A stretch of 55,849 nucleotides of DNA from Phlegmacium glaucopus (taxonomy: Eukaryota; Basidiomycota; Agaricomycetes; Agaricales; Cortinariaceae): positions 385,031 to 440,879 of the forward strand of contig MU130623.1 in the NCBI GenBank assembly GCA_015039465.1, written 5' to 3'. Positions 21,955-33,752 of the stretch are shown piece by piece (within the stretch, counting starts at the first letter, position 1; the number at the start of each line of letters is the position of its first letter). The notes below the pieces were generated by a model. The model did no database searches and was not told where the DNA came from. It was given only the letters and a program-made list of their open reading frames with translations. The position numbers were made by a program, and so were the translations under genes.

Positions 21955-23564
21955 GGATTTGCCCCTTGATCTACATATTCACATTTGCGAGTTCCTCCAT
22001 CCATCCCAGATTCTCGCTCTTCGACAAGTAAGTAGCAGATTATTCAACCTTTCTTTTTAAGCACTCACAAGCACACACATATAGACCTGCAAGGCTGTTT
22101 ATGAAGCTACTTTACAACGAACCGTATGGATTCATGCACTAGACCGCATATGTCGCGAAAACTTGCTCTTTCTCCCAGCTTTACCCACTGCTGCTATGTC
22201 TGTTGTCCAATTGGAACGTGCGGCTACTCCACTTCGATGGTTTGCATTATCATCTTCGAAGGACAGAAATAATGATGAGGTTTTACATCCTCTCAGGTCC
22301 CGAGTTATCGAAAATCCGCTTGCATTGATGGTGAAGACTCTCCAACTCCCATGACTTGTGGACGTGTGGCAGATTCATTGATCTGTATCTCGTGTCAGGG
22401 GGACGCTACCTCGTGACAAGAAGTCTGAACTGTCTAGGCGTATGAGATCTGGGATCCGTTTCAGAGGGTGATATGTCCTACGATCGGAAATCGACGATGT
22501 GGGCCACTGAGATGCACCATTTAGTAGATTTTCGTGTCCATCCCACTCCTGATGGTCTGGGTATCCGAATACTTACCTATAGCCATTCTCTATCGTATGC
22601 CAACGATATCGTCCTTCAGAAATTGTATTATCTAATACTCTCACTCGTTCTATAGGTTTACTGCCATCACCGCTCTGTATATCTTCGAGATATACCCGCA
22701 AAAAGAGTCTCCTGAGCTCGCAAAAATTGCGACCCTTATGCTCAACTTACTAGCACAAGAATACGCAACTTACTCCATGAATGGAAATACAGTCGTAATC
22801 TACGACCATCGCTCGGATAAGGGGACTGTTATAGTATGGGATTTCATGGCGAACACTGCTGCAAGTTGGTCTATTAGCAACCCCACTTTTTTGTTGAATC
22901 CCCTTTTTCGCTACGCCTGGTGCAGGTGACCTTATTTTAAAAAGTCATCAAAGTTACAGAAACAACCATCACAACCACTCACGCTCACTCTACTCCCTCC
23001 TTGTGGATATTCCAGATCCCCCCTCGGACAACAAACTCATCACTACTCAACATTCAAGATCCCCCAGAATTAGCCCCAGTCCTCATATTCAATGTACCTT
23101 CATCCGTCCTTCAGACCCCTGATAGCTGGTACAATGACGTTCCTATCTATATTGACGTTCTCCGAGTCGAGAGTCACGAAACTGGCATTTATGACCGGTG
23201 CAAACTTGATATTACCTCTGATCTCAATAACGTCTCTCTCGTGCCAATTGCCGCTGAAACCATCGAATACCCAATAGGTTATCGAATACGATGGACCACT
23301 ATAGGATCTGTGATGAAGGACTCGTAAATCTTTCTGGATCCTTCAAAAACGCTTGAAGCTTATACGAGCTCAATTTCATCCGGCACTGTTGTGGGTTCCG
23401 ATCCGTCTTCCGACCGTCATCGTTCCCAACTTCCAACTCTACACATCAATATGACACCTCTTGTTACGGTCCTCGGGACTTCTTACAGCTTCTGTACAGC
23501 GTCCGCTAGGCTCGTGTATGAAGACGAGGGGAATATCGTCGTTTCTGATTTCTTGGAAACTTGA
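21955..23564 (+). pseudogene. F-box family copy 2, decayed
   Basis: All four exons and three introns are recognisable, but the start ATG is lost (TTGGAACCACTGC in place of the ATGGATCGACC-type start), exon 2 has a frameshift (LQLP then TGA near 22353) and a Trp-to-stop (TATGAGATC near 22442). The last exon has a frameshift after LVNLSGSFKNA. Intron 3's acceptor is altered (one G lost). Downstream sequence to about 23965 is also shared, inverted, with 37925-38340, so a block of about 2 kb was duplicated with copy 3. Confidence 0.85.
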
Positions 23565-23569
23565 ACCGA

Positions 23570-23965
23570 GATCGCAAATCTCAAAATTCCTTCATTCTCG
23601 ATTCAATTTATTTAACCAGAGATATAAAAAGGTCGGCGGAGTAGGCATTCTTCTTCTCTTACTGTTGCAAACGGTTTTTCAGCATGCGGGAGGATGTTCT
23701 CAGACAGGCAGTGAAGGTTACCGTAACGAGATGGATACGTCTAGATACTATTCATTCCCCTAGGGGTCTCTAACCAGCGGGAAAAGGCGGCCAAGCGGAT
23801 GAGATAAAGAAACAAGATTCATGGTACATAACTGAGCGATGGTTCAAATTTCAAGATTAAGCGGCTGTCGACCTTTAGATGATGTTTTGTCATAAAGCCC
23901 AGCAATATCGAACATGAGATACTAGACTGGAAGAGCACACATTAGGTAGAAAGGGCGGGGCAACG
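23570..23965. repeat. Inverted-repeat partner of 37925-38340
   Basis: Non-coding flank shared with the minus-strand copy, e.g. 'gcggctgtcgacc', 'aacatgagat' and 'gcaaacggtttttcagc' here versus their reverse complements near 37945, 38000 and 38210. Confidence 0.7.
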
Positions 23966-26295
23966 ATATCTACCAGCTGGAGTCCTGACGACTGCAGTTA
24001 GGTATTATGGGCTATCGCCTCTATGTGGGGGAATAGTTCCGGAAATGATTGGAGCTTCTGCGGAGCAAATATGGTACAAGGGTGAAAAGTTAGAACCATC
24101 ATATGCGAATTCATTGAAAATGCAGAAGAACCTCATAAGCATCAATCAAATTATTAACGACAATGCCAGATGGGCTCAAGCTTTCAAATTAGAACAAGGC
24201 CGAAGGTAAAAGGAGGAATTAATTTTAAATTATTATGTAATATCCGTCGTTTGAAGTCTTTGCTTCCGGTTTCCCCATAGGCACACCGTACGAGACCGTA
24301 CGATGCGACATTTTTGGTCATGTTTGACTCCAATGCGCGGTTCCGTCTGCCACGGCGCTTGCACGGGTGCCTATGTACTCTAGATGTACTCAGCTGCAAG
24401 ACATTGTTGCCCGGCCCTTACATTCTTGTGGCCCACTAGTCCTTTTTTTACTTCGTACCATTTCAGACCATTCCTTATTCTACTTTATTGTTTCGTATCT
24501 ACATAAGTACAAGTTATAATAATGAATACCCCCGCGCGATTGCGAGCTATCCCGAGTGAGCTCGTAGAACAGCTCATTTTAACACAAAGCTCTTTCACCT
24601 TGCGCTTGGACACTTTGTACAACAGTATCAGGGAACTCAATTTTACCCCCAATGTAAATGTACTAGACCGCTCATAGCTCATAGACCGTTCTTACCAAAA
24701 CTGACAGAGTTAAAAAATAAGTATCCCAATCATTTGGCGCAGGCACTCTTTCATATCGGGAAATGATCTACACGTAACTTTAATGAACATAATATACTTT
24801 CATATTGGCGCAGAGGTACACAACATATTATATATCAATCAAAGTCCTCGCAGCAATTCCCGGGATGCAATAATAAGACTTGAGCTTAGCCGAACTGAAC
24901 TGCTGGACCTGTAATGCCGCCTGAGTCTCTTGAGTCCTCCCCAGCCAATGCCATCCTGGACCAACAATAATATCCGACCAATTAATTATCTCGGTGCCGA
25001 TGTGAGCGCCTTCGGCATGTTTTATATGGTCATCTGGTGATTTGCACCATAGACCAGCATAGACCTGCTATATAATGGTAATATCACCGCTTACTCCGAG
25101 TAGATCCAAGCCTATCCAAGCTCGAGGATTGAGTTAGTGTCTCACCAAAATGAATGGTCAGGGTCATAGCTATCAGATAATGATAGGAGAGTCAATTCTG
25201 AGGACCCCGGATTATACTCCCATTTTTGTCCATATTGGAACATTTTCAAAAAAGGAAATGGCATTTTCGGGCCCCTATAGGCCGCCAAACGCTTCGTAGA
25301 AAAGTAGATTACGGTAGGCAAGAAAACTAAGTTATAAAACAAAAAATAGATATAGTGACTTGTATTGTGGCATGAGTACTTCGTCAAGTTCCTTGTTGAT
25401 TACACAGTACAAAACTCATCTCAACCGTAGTTGGTCACGATCTAATTCTATAGCAATAGGGAGTCACATTTTCCGAGGCATACCGATATTTGGCCAATGC
25501 CAATGTTCAGGCAGAAAATATTTACTGCATAATATCTACGTCCTAGTTATGTTACCCAATCACGATTATCTCAAATGCGCAAACGCAACGTTGAGGACGC
25601 CACTTAGCCATTCTAATGCCCTCTGCCAAGCTAGCTTTCAATGTTCATTGTTAACAGCGCTGAATTATCACTGGTCTAAATGACAAGAAGTATACTAGAT
25701 CACTTTGACTGTTTGCCAACTGTTCGCTTCATTTACGAGCGGTCAATCCTCACTCAGGCGGAAACAAAAGAATGGGGTGTACTGGGTACACGCCAGCAGA
25801 ACGGACGTTCGAGACGATTGCTCCTTTTTGGCTTGCCATCCGACTATGAAAATTGAGATGTTGCTTCGATGACAATTAGAATGCTGTCCCATAGACAACA
25901 GACCCGACACTACTCCTTTTTAAACACGCTGATTGCTTTCTAGTATTTAAATATCATTTAATTGTGGCTATTATCAACGTTGGCTGTCATTTGTAGTTTA
26001 TGGATTAGTCCTCTTGCAATGAATTTCAGCCCTCGTCCCGATGTTAATTTGAAATAGATTGAGAAATAAAATGATAGCAACTAGATGTGTCAATCTGCGA
26101 AATAGTGATGAGCAAATAATATGTCGTTGACGAAGCTGATTAGAACAAGGTTTCGGTTGAGGTCAGGAGCTGACAGCACGAAGGCTAGCCTGAGCTTGGC
26201 AGAAGGAGGTTGCATCCTCGTATTTGACTTCCCAGATTTCGTTAATACATTCCGGCGGTATTACCACTTTTGGCAAGGTTAGACTTATGTAACAT
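23966..26295. other. Long intergenic stretch, no convincing gene
   Basis: Open frames are short and none shows a domain. A 51-codon frame at 24522-24676 (MNTPARLRAIPSELVEQLIL) has an F-box-like look, but it is too short and isolated to call. The region has AT-rich and moderately GC-rich parts and no clear repeat structure. Confidence 0.5.
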
Positions 26296-26512
26296 CAGGG
26301 TGGCGGAACGGGAATCCCGAACCGCGGAGGTTGAAAAAAAAAGAATTACCATGTTATAATCCACTCATAAACTCATTTGAAGGCTAATCAAGACTATTCC
26401 CAGCATACAATATGACAATATGGATAACAATTCAGGCGGTCTATACATAGCAAGCCCCAAGGGGCCGACTCGGAGGAAGTTGACATCGGATTTTCCCGTT
26501 CCGCCACCTCTG
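26296..26512. mobile_element. Short MITE-like element upstream of the reductase gene (217 bp)
   Basis: Inverted ends of 19 bp, CAGGGTGGCGGAACGGGAA (26296-26314) and CAGAGGTGGCGGAACGGGA on the opposite strand (26494-26512). The CAGGG start is hAT-like, but the flanking octamers (TGTAACAT / TTTACCCC) match only partly. No coding capacity. Confidence 0.65.
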
Positions 26513-26752
26513 TTTACCCCGGGTATCATAGTCCTTTACCTTCTGGATTGAGGGAGCATAACCCGGGGTCCCATTATTTTACGACAAACGTCTTTGTTGC
26601 CAGACTACAATTTGATGGAACCACTTCTTGGAAACTTCGTTTTGTTTGTTCGTGAAACGTGAGTGTATTTGGAACTAGCGACAGTTTGAATAAGCGGTGC
26701 GCTACCTTACAGCTGCTGCCTTTTAATAAGAAACGGAGACGATGGCGTTCCT

Positions 26753-26760
26753 TTTAAATA
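26753..26760 (+). promoter_or_regulatory. TATA-like box of the reductase gene
   Basis: TTTAAATA lies 73-80 bp upstream of the chosen ATG (26833) and is followed by a pyrimidine-rich leader, as usual for basidiomycete promoters. Assigned by position only. Confidence 0.3.
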
Positions 26761-26832
26761 CGCCACATAACTTTAAACCCTCTACACTACTCTCTGCCTT
26801 ACCGTTGTGTGAGGGCAGCCACTGTCAACACC

Positions 26833-29800
26833 ATGGTCTTCCGTCGCCCACACTTGAACCTCGGTTACATCCCTGACAAGCCAGAGGGCGTGAACGGACT
26901 GCCGGAACTCATAGAATTCAATGCAGTACACAACCCAGATAGTATATTCTGTCTGCAAACCCGTGCCAAAGAGGATTCTACACCTTGTCAGATCACATTC
27001 GCCCAACTTCAGGCTACAGTAGAGCGATGCTGCGCTTGGCTAATCGCCTCGGCAAGTACAAATGGCCGTAGGGAAGGTGAAAAGTACCCTGCTCCTGTGG
27101 GCATCTTGCTCAGCAGTGATATCACGATCTTCATCTACATTGCTGCATTGCTGCGTCTCGGTACACCCGTAAGTACCAAAGGAACAATTAGTGTCATCGC
27201 GAAACTGAGCCTTCAGATTCTATTCGCATAGGTTCTATGTTTATCTGCACGACTTACTCCCATTGCGATTGCACATCTTCTCGAGACCACAACCACATCT
27301 ACCATCCTCTTCAATACCCAAACATCACGACTGTCAAAAGAGACCAGCGAGTTGATAGCTTCTGGCTTCAAAGCAGAGAAGAAACCATCATTTATAGAGG
27401 CATTGGGTTACGAAGACCTTTTGGACCATGAACATACGGCTCACGCAGGTTTGCAAGTCCCTCCTGCGTATGTTCACAAAGAGCGACACGACCTTGGCGC
27501 AATTATCCTGCATTCATCTGGAACTACTGGACTTCCGAGACCCGTGTACCACTCACCTTCGTACCTTGTTATAAATGCTGCTTGTCACCGCATGCCAGAG
27601 CAAAATCAACCTTTCGCATACAACGTATCCACGCTTCCGTTATACCACGTTAGTTGCAATAAGATTTTATTTTCGGTTCAAAGCCACTGACTCTTAATCA
27701 TGAAACAGGGATTTGGTCTCCTCGCCCCGTCTTTAGCGCTTTCGATTGGTATGCCCTGCGTATTATCACCAGCATCCATAATCCCAACAGCACGTTCAAT
27801 TCTCTCCGCGCTCACCTCTACCAAAGCGCGTTTTATGATGTCGGTTCCCTCCATTCTAGATGATATGTTAACCATGAAGGAGTTAAACGCGCTTCCCGTC
27901 CTGAAAGCATTAGATTTCATTGCTGTTGGTGGTGCACCCATCAAGGAACATATTGGGGCAGAGCTCGTAGCGAACGGCGTGAAACTGCTTAATCATTGGG
28001 GTTAGTTATTGCATGCAAGCCTCTTTCTCCTATATGAACAGTAATTAACTTGAATCCTTGAACCAGGAGCGACAGAGATAGGCGCCATCGCCCTCATTCA
28101 ACCCATTCCACAAGGGTACGACTGGCATTACCTCTTGCCGCGTGATGATATTGGTCTCGAATTTGAGCCGTTAGACGCTTCAACCCACTCATACAGACTC
28201 GTTGGCCACCCGCACGGCTGGGGGGAACCCGTCAATCTACAAGACTCACTCGAGATGCATCCGACTTTCCAGTCGGCCCAGATCCGCATCCTTGGCCGCA
28301 CAGACGATCTGATTGTTCTAGCCACCGGAGAGAAGGTCCGACCGACCACTCTCGAGAAGACCACCGCGGAACACCCAGCTGTCAAGGATGTGCTCGTCTT
28401 CGGCGATGCTCGGGCTTCGTTAGGACTATTGGTGGAGGTCTCGGAGACCTTTGAAACGGAGTACTCCTCCGCGGACTGGAAGCACAAGTTTTTAGAGAGT
28501 TTCAAACCATACGTGGAGCGCGGAAATGCAGTCACAGACGCACATGGCAAAATCTCCATGAACATGATCGTCCTTACTCATCCTTCCTCCAAGCCCCTAC
28601 TTCGCACCGATAAAGCCAATGTCTCACGCAAGGCGAATTATGCTGCTTTTGAGGAGGAGATCAACCAGTGCTACGATAAAGCCGAATTCGTCAGTGTTGA
28701 ACCCTTGCCCATGCCGAAGGAAAAAGAGGGAGACGAGGCGCTCCGGAACGCGATTAGAAAACTCATTCTATCAAGCAGGCATAACCCGGCAGAGTCCATT
28801 TCCTCGCCTGCAGGAGACTCGGTTGATTTCTTTGAAGTCGGAATGGACAGTTTGCAAGCGACGCGTCTTCGCATAGCTTTACAAAACGCCCTTAGAGCCA
28901 CGTCAAACCCAGAAATCGTCACAAGGAAGCTTCCTCTTGATTTTGTTTTCCAGAACTCGTCAGTGGATAAGTTGACGCATGCTGTGGCGTATATGATGCT
29001 TGGCGGCGTGAACGGCAGGCCGTCCGACAATGCACCCCTTGGTAGAGAGAGTAGAAGGATTGGCAATATGCTCAAGATGGTTGAGCGTTATGTTGATGAA
29101 ATTAAAGGATACGGTAATCTACTTTCTGCTGCTCGTGCACGCCCTGCCAACTCCACGACCCGTCGTTGTGCTCATACGAAAGTGGTTTTATTGACGGGTT
29201 CCACGGGTAGCCTCGGCTGTATGCTACTCTCCCGATTCGTGGCAGATTCAACTATCAGCAAAATCTTTTGTCTTAATCGACCTCGTGATGGCGCACATAA
29301 CTATCAACTCAAGGCAATGCAGAAGAGGGGCGTGGTCATGAAGGACCAGGAGTGGCGCAAAGTTGTCTACCTCGGAGCGAATACCAGTCAAGTAAATCTT
29401 GGTCTAGATGCTGGGCAGTATGAGGACGTGAGTAATTCACAAAATATGTGTCAAATTGGCAACCGCATATTGACGAATTCATAGTTGCTCTCTGTCACGC
29501 ACATCATCCACAACGCCTGGCCTGTCGACTTCAACCGAAGTCTTTCCTCTCTAGAAAGTCAGATCAGAATAGTCTGCAACCTCATTCAACTCTGCCTGCG
29601 CAGCGCAGTTCAAAGTCCCGATAGCATCAATGCCGATGCAACCGAACCAAAGAGATTTCTATTTACCTCTTCCATCGCAGTCGTTGGTAGATATCCCATC
29701 GTAAATCTTTCAGGATCAGTCGATGTACCGGAAGTCGCCCTCGACCCGGGCAGTACAGATGATTTTGGGTATCCTGAATGTAAATGGGTGTGCGAGAAGA

Positions 29801-30473
29801 TTTTGTTGAAGGCCAACGAGCTCTTCGGCAAGACTGACGATTTGAAGACGCCTTTGCTACGCACATCCTCGGTTCGTATCGGCCAGATGACGGGTCCTGA
29901 AGGGTCAGGAGCTTGGAATGAGTCAGAACATTTCCCGATTATCGTCCGCACGTCGACAATGGTCAAAGCGTTGCCGCATATCGAAGGGGTCAGTGCTTTA
30001 ATACGCTTTATTTACTCTCTTCTAACGTTTATTTTTTGTAGTCGTTATCGTGGATTCCGGTTAATCGTGCAGCAACAGTGATCACTGAACTTCTCTTCTC
30101 TTCCGCTTTCCGGCCCATCTATCATGTGGAGAACCCATCTCGCCAATCTTGGCAAGGCATTCTTGGAAATCTCGCGTCAATTCTTAGTTCAAATAACGAT
30201 AGTGAAGCCCACTCACAGCCACTTCCCATCATTCCTTTCGAGACGTGGCTTGCGCGAGTGCAGGGACTTGGGAATGACCCGGAGAAAAACTATGCTCTGA
30301 AAATTATGCAATTTTTGGAGAATGATTTTATTCGCATGGCTTCAGGTGTGGTTATCCTTAGGACGACAAATGCGAAATTGGATTCGCCGACACTAGTGAG
30401 GAGTACCGCGCTCGATAGGAAACACTTGGAGGAGTATTGTGATTATTGGAAGAAACAAGGATTTTTGATATAG
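26833..30473 (+). CDS. NRPS-like adenylate-forming reductase (A-T-R)
   Basis: Six exons, 26833-27168, 27232-27648, 27709-28000, 28067-29427, 29485-29988 and 30042-30473, join in frame to 1113 aa, a normal length for basidiomycete A-T-R enzymes. Adenylation domain: AMP-binding loop LHSSGTTGLPRP (about 205-215), AVGGAPI, HWGATEIGA, and the C-terminal lysine region LRTDKANVSRKAN. Thiolation domain: FFEVGMDSLQATR with the phosphopantetheine serine near residue 609. Reductase domain: Rossmann motif LLTGSTGSLG (about 724), TSSIAVVGRYP and the Y-P-E-C-K catalytic pair (about 898-902). In the family, an acid is activated as AMP ester, tethered, and reduced by NADPH to an aldehyde or alcohol. There is no condensation domain. 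It is not the lysine-pathway Lys2 as judged by the short N-terminus and sequence style. The substrate cannot be read from sequence. Confidence 0.9.
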
Positions 30474-30586
30474 AATAGTTCGGAGGGTCGTATACCATAG
30501 ACGTACTACCTTACGTATAGATTAGGCGCCGTCAAAAAGTTGCAAACCCAAACTAGCCGTATGCATCTCTATTTGAACACACACGC

Positions 30587-31393
30587 ATGACAACTTCCAG
30601 CGATCCATGCCTCAAAATGATTACTGGTGCACTGCGTATAAGACCTCCTAATGAACGTCGGTTATGGCAAGGGTCGAGTATAAAAGGACTAGTCAACAAA
30701 GCTTGGGATCAGACTGACTCGAAATTCGAATTCAGGAACCAAACATCTATTCCATTCAGAAAGACAACATGTGTGATACTAGCCCAGATCTTACGCTGCA
30801 CATGCGTACGCTGAAGGTGCATTCATGCTTGTGTAGTAGAAGGGTACACGAAACTGACCTTCTCATAGATAGCTGATTCACAAGACCTACATGAACACGA
30901 CGAAAAGAGAGAGCTCATTCCCTCCACTGTCGCTGTTCAAAATCCCTCAGCTATTCGTCTAGCGAAGCTTCCTCCTCTACCCGAGGGCTCAACCCAGTCC
31001 AATCGTTATTACTTCTTTGGATGGCAACTTAGATCTAAATGGCTCGAAGACCTCGCACAAGCCAATGGGTTCCCCAAGGCCTTTACCGAGCACACGGACT
31101 TTGACGGAATGCGTTATATTTGTTGGAAATCAGGTTACAGATATGCATACCCCGTGATGGGATTAGTGGAGAACGGCGAGAAATTCGAAGGGCAGTTTCC
31201 TGGTAGAGGCAAGGACATTGTCATTGATGTTGTCATGGTATTCGTCAACAAGAAAGCATACGCCCACCGTAGACCCACCGAACTTCAGTTAGCAAAGCTT
31301 ACCAAGATATTTGGGTCCGAGCCCCGATGGTTTAAGGATGGCCAGCGGGCAAAGGATTTTGACGACTACGAGATGTGGACTCCAACGTTCTGA
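30587..31393 (+). CDS. Hypothetical protein downstream of the reductase
   Basis: Exons 30587-30805 and 30869-31393 (intron GTACGC...CTCATAG) give 247 aa. Visible sequence includes NRYYFFGWQLRSKWLEDLA, DGMRYICWKSGYRYAYPVM and KIFGSEPRWFKDGQRAKDF. No signal peptide, membrane segment or known catalytic motif was seen. I recall similar hypothetical proteins in agaricomycetes, but no function. It starts 114 bp after the reductase stop on the same strand, so a shared regulatory region is possible. The start is the first ATG of the open frame; a second in-frame ATG lies 30 nt downstream. Confidence 0.65.
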
Positions 31394-32325
31394 AAATACC
31401 GTTCGGCAGTCGAGTTATGAGTAGGTTTTCGTCAAATATTTATTTCAGAACTTATGTTTGTAGGCCGCTTGTTTGGGTATTTTACTCAGACAAGTTCTTT
31501 GTAGTTGCTGTCTTCCGAGTCATTTCCCATTCTGACATTCCACTAATGAACTTCTTTCCGTTCCTGGATATGGCCTTAAGGATTGCCGGGATGTGACTGT
31601 GATGGGAAGACAATGCTGGATAGGATAGAGAACGTGTAATACTTTTGGACATAACTCCGATAGAAAAATCGTTCTGCAGATTGGTGGACAAAAAGTACCG
31701 AAACCCACACTGCTCAAGTTGCTCAAGTGATAAGATAAGCCCCAGAGTAACGTTGGAAGCAACAGAAATCGCTAGTGACCTATGTAATGGGCGTATCACT
31801 ATACCTATCTGCCTGGCACTGAAGGGACAATGTATTATTCGGAGGCGGAGCTCATAGATCAGCGGTTGAATCGAATCCTCGCCACCGAGCCTCCCAGTCC
31901 ACCTGGTCATGAACAGCAGTCTAGTTATGACTCCACTCCTCCTAAGTTGACAGGTACGCTTATGATTGACACCGCCAAGTGCAGCCACAGGTCTGATGCA
32001 GTGAGCTGTTATGACTCAGGCTCCGACACTGCTGGTGCAGAGGAAAAACCCACCTATTTAAAACGTCTGTGAAAACACAGCACGGTAGCAGTGCAAATCA
32101 GTCATCTGTCGCGATTACCGTGACTATTTACAGCAATGACTCATTTGTCCCTCCACAAGTCTAACCCTGTACGACTACATAAAGGCCATTTTCCATGCAT
32201 GAATTCACAACCAATTACTTGGAAGCGTTGCTTGCTACAACTTCAGATTCCAGCTCCGGCCTATACCAACCACACTCAGCTAGAACCACACTTACTCCTG
32301 CTAAAACACTTCGCACTCTACATCA
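31394..32325. other. Intergenic region with one doubtful small frame
   Basis: 31830-32072 (plus) could encode 80 residues, MYYSEAELIDQRLNRILAT, followed by Ser/Pro/Thr-rich sequence. It has no homologue I recognise and no clear promoter. A 168-codon frame on the opposite strand (31988-31482) overlaps it and looks non-coding. I would not call either with confidence. Confidence 0.3.
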
Positions 32326-33056
32326 ATGACAAGGTCAGCTAACAAAGGCAGTCGCAAAGCTTTCCACAAAGTAAGTACAATCTGTCAATACTAGGTACCC
32401 CCCCTGACCGTTCCTTCCTTCAGCTTGTTCGACAAATGGCTCACAAGGAGGGAATCCCTTTCGAAACAGCTTTGGATAAAATTATCGCGCCCCCCGCCGT
32501 CAAGGTCAGTAAAGGCGCTCTTAGTTTCCAACGATAAAGAACTGAAGCCCCGAAATTAACAGGTGTTGTTGTACTCACCCACTACTGAACGTCGGAACCC
32601 ACGTCGGAACCCAGGCCGAATGGATGGCACGCAGTGGAACGGTAGCGCTTTCATTAGCGGGTCCAAGGTCGACGACGGAGAGCTCTTCGTTCGTGAAGAG
32701 GACGTTTATGACCTCAAAATCGACTTTATAGACACACAAGATACCCGGCGCCACCACACTGATATGACGATTTCTCTACTCGATATTGCACGACCCGCCA
32801 AGCCGAAAGGTAATATATTATCATCCCTTTATTCTATAATAGCTCATTGATGAAAACAATTCTCGGGTCAGGTGTCGCGAAGGATTTCGAAGTTGTGCAG
32901 AAAGTTCGAAATGTTATTGCTTTGGACGACGACTCCTTTGCCTTTGGGGGTCTAGAATACCAATGGGAAGATGATGACTGGGATCAGATATACGATGACT
33001 GGCATGCAGAAGAACAAAGGTCCTATTCTTCTGTATTGAGGGGAAATGAGACTTGA
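32326..33056 (+). CDS. Small hypothetical protein, acidic C-terminus
   Basis: Exons 32326-32370, 32424-32504, 32563-32809 and 32872-33056 join in frame to 185 aa; all introns are 50-62 nt with GT...AG borders (GTAAGT, GTCAGT, GTAATA). The N-terminus is basic (MTRSANKGSRKAFHK). The middle contains LFVREEDVYDLKIDFIDTQ, and the C-terminus is rich in Asp/Glu/Trp (YQWEDDDWDQIYDDWHAEE). No domain is recognised. It is convergent with the transporter gene on the minus strand (stop 33753). The short first exon makes the start less certain. Confidence 0.6.
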
Positions 33057-33752
33057 CGACGACTTGCAACGATTCGGTTCTATCCACTCTCGATTTCAGC
33101 GTTTCAACGACAGACGGGACGGGACGTAAGGCTTGAAGGCCTTAACTTCGAGCCACCTTTACGTCAAATGTCTGTTACGAGGCAACGCACCGTTATCAAC
33201 CCCAATCTATATTGCAGGTTCAAAGCTTAGAGTGGGTGTTGGTATGTATTTCTGGCTCATGTATGTATTATAAACAATACACATATATGGTGACCAAGTA
33301 TACTTTTGCCCGTCTTTAAATGCGACCGCTTGAGCACAATTTCCAAGTAAAGTCAAACTGATTGACCGTTAGTTTGACTTGAGATATGAAGAAGTCATTA
33401 ATATATTATTAGAAGTAAACTCATACTTGAGCTTCGTTGAATACGAGACTGCGGCAGGGGGTTAAGATGAAATGGTTGCACCTGATCTCCCAGCAGTTCA
33501 ATGATTCATTGATGTACTAAACACACAATGTAGTACGTTCTGAAATTTAGTTCTCTAAAGCCCGATATTATAACGACGAAATGTACCGAAGTTAACAAAA
33601 AAAGGAAAGCGATGCAGTTCAGAAAGCAACAAAAAGGAAAATATCAGATGCAGTATGAAACGATACCATAACATAAATTAACCACAAAGCACAAGCAGAC
33701 AAACGGCAGCTAGCAAATTAATTGTCCTGAATCTGAGATCTAGAGCTTTGCC

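Noticed and set aside
28128..28565. 145-codon minus-strand frame
   Set aside because: Shadow of exon 4 of the reductase gene, which has clear domain motifs on the plus strand.
31482..31988. 168-codon minus-strand frame
   Set aside because: No domain, overlaps nothing conserved, and has no clear start context or splice support.
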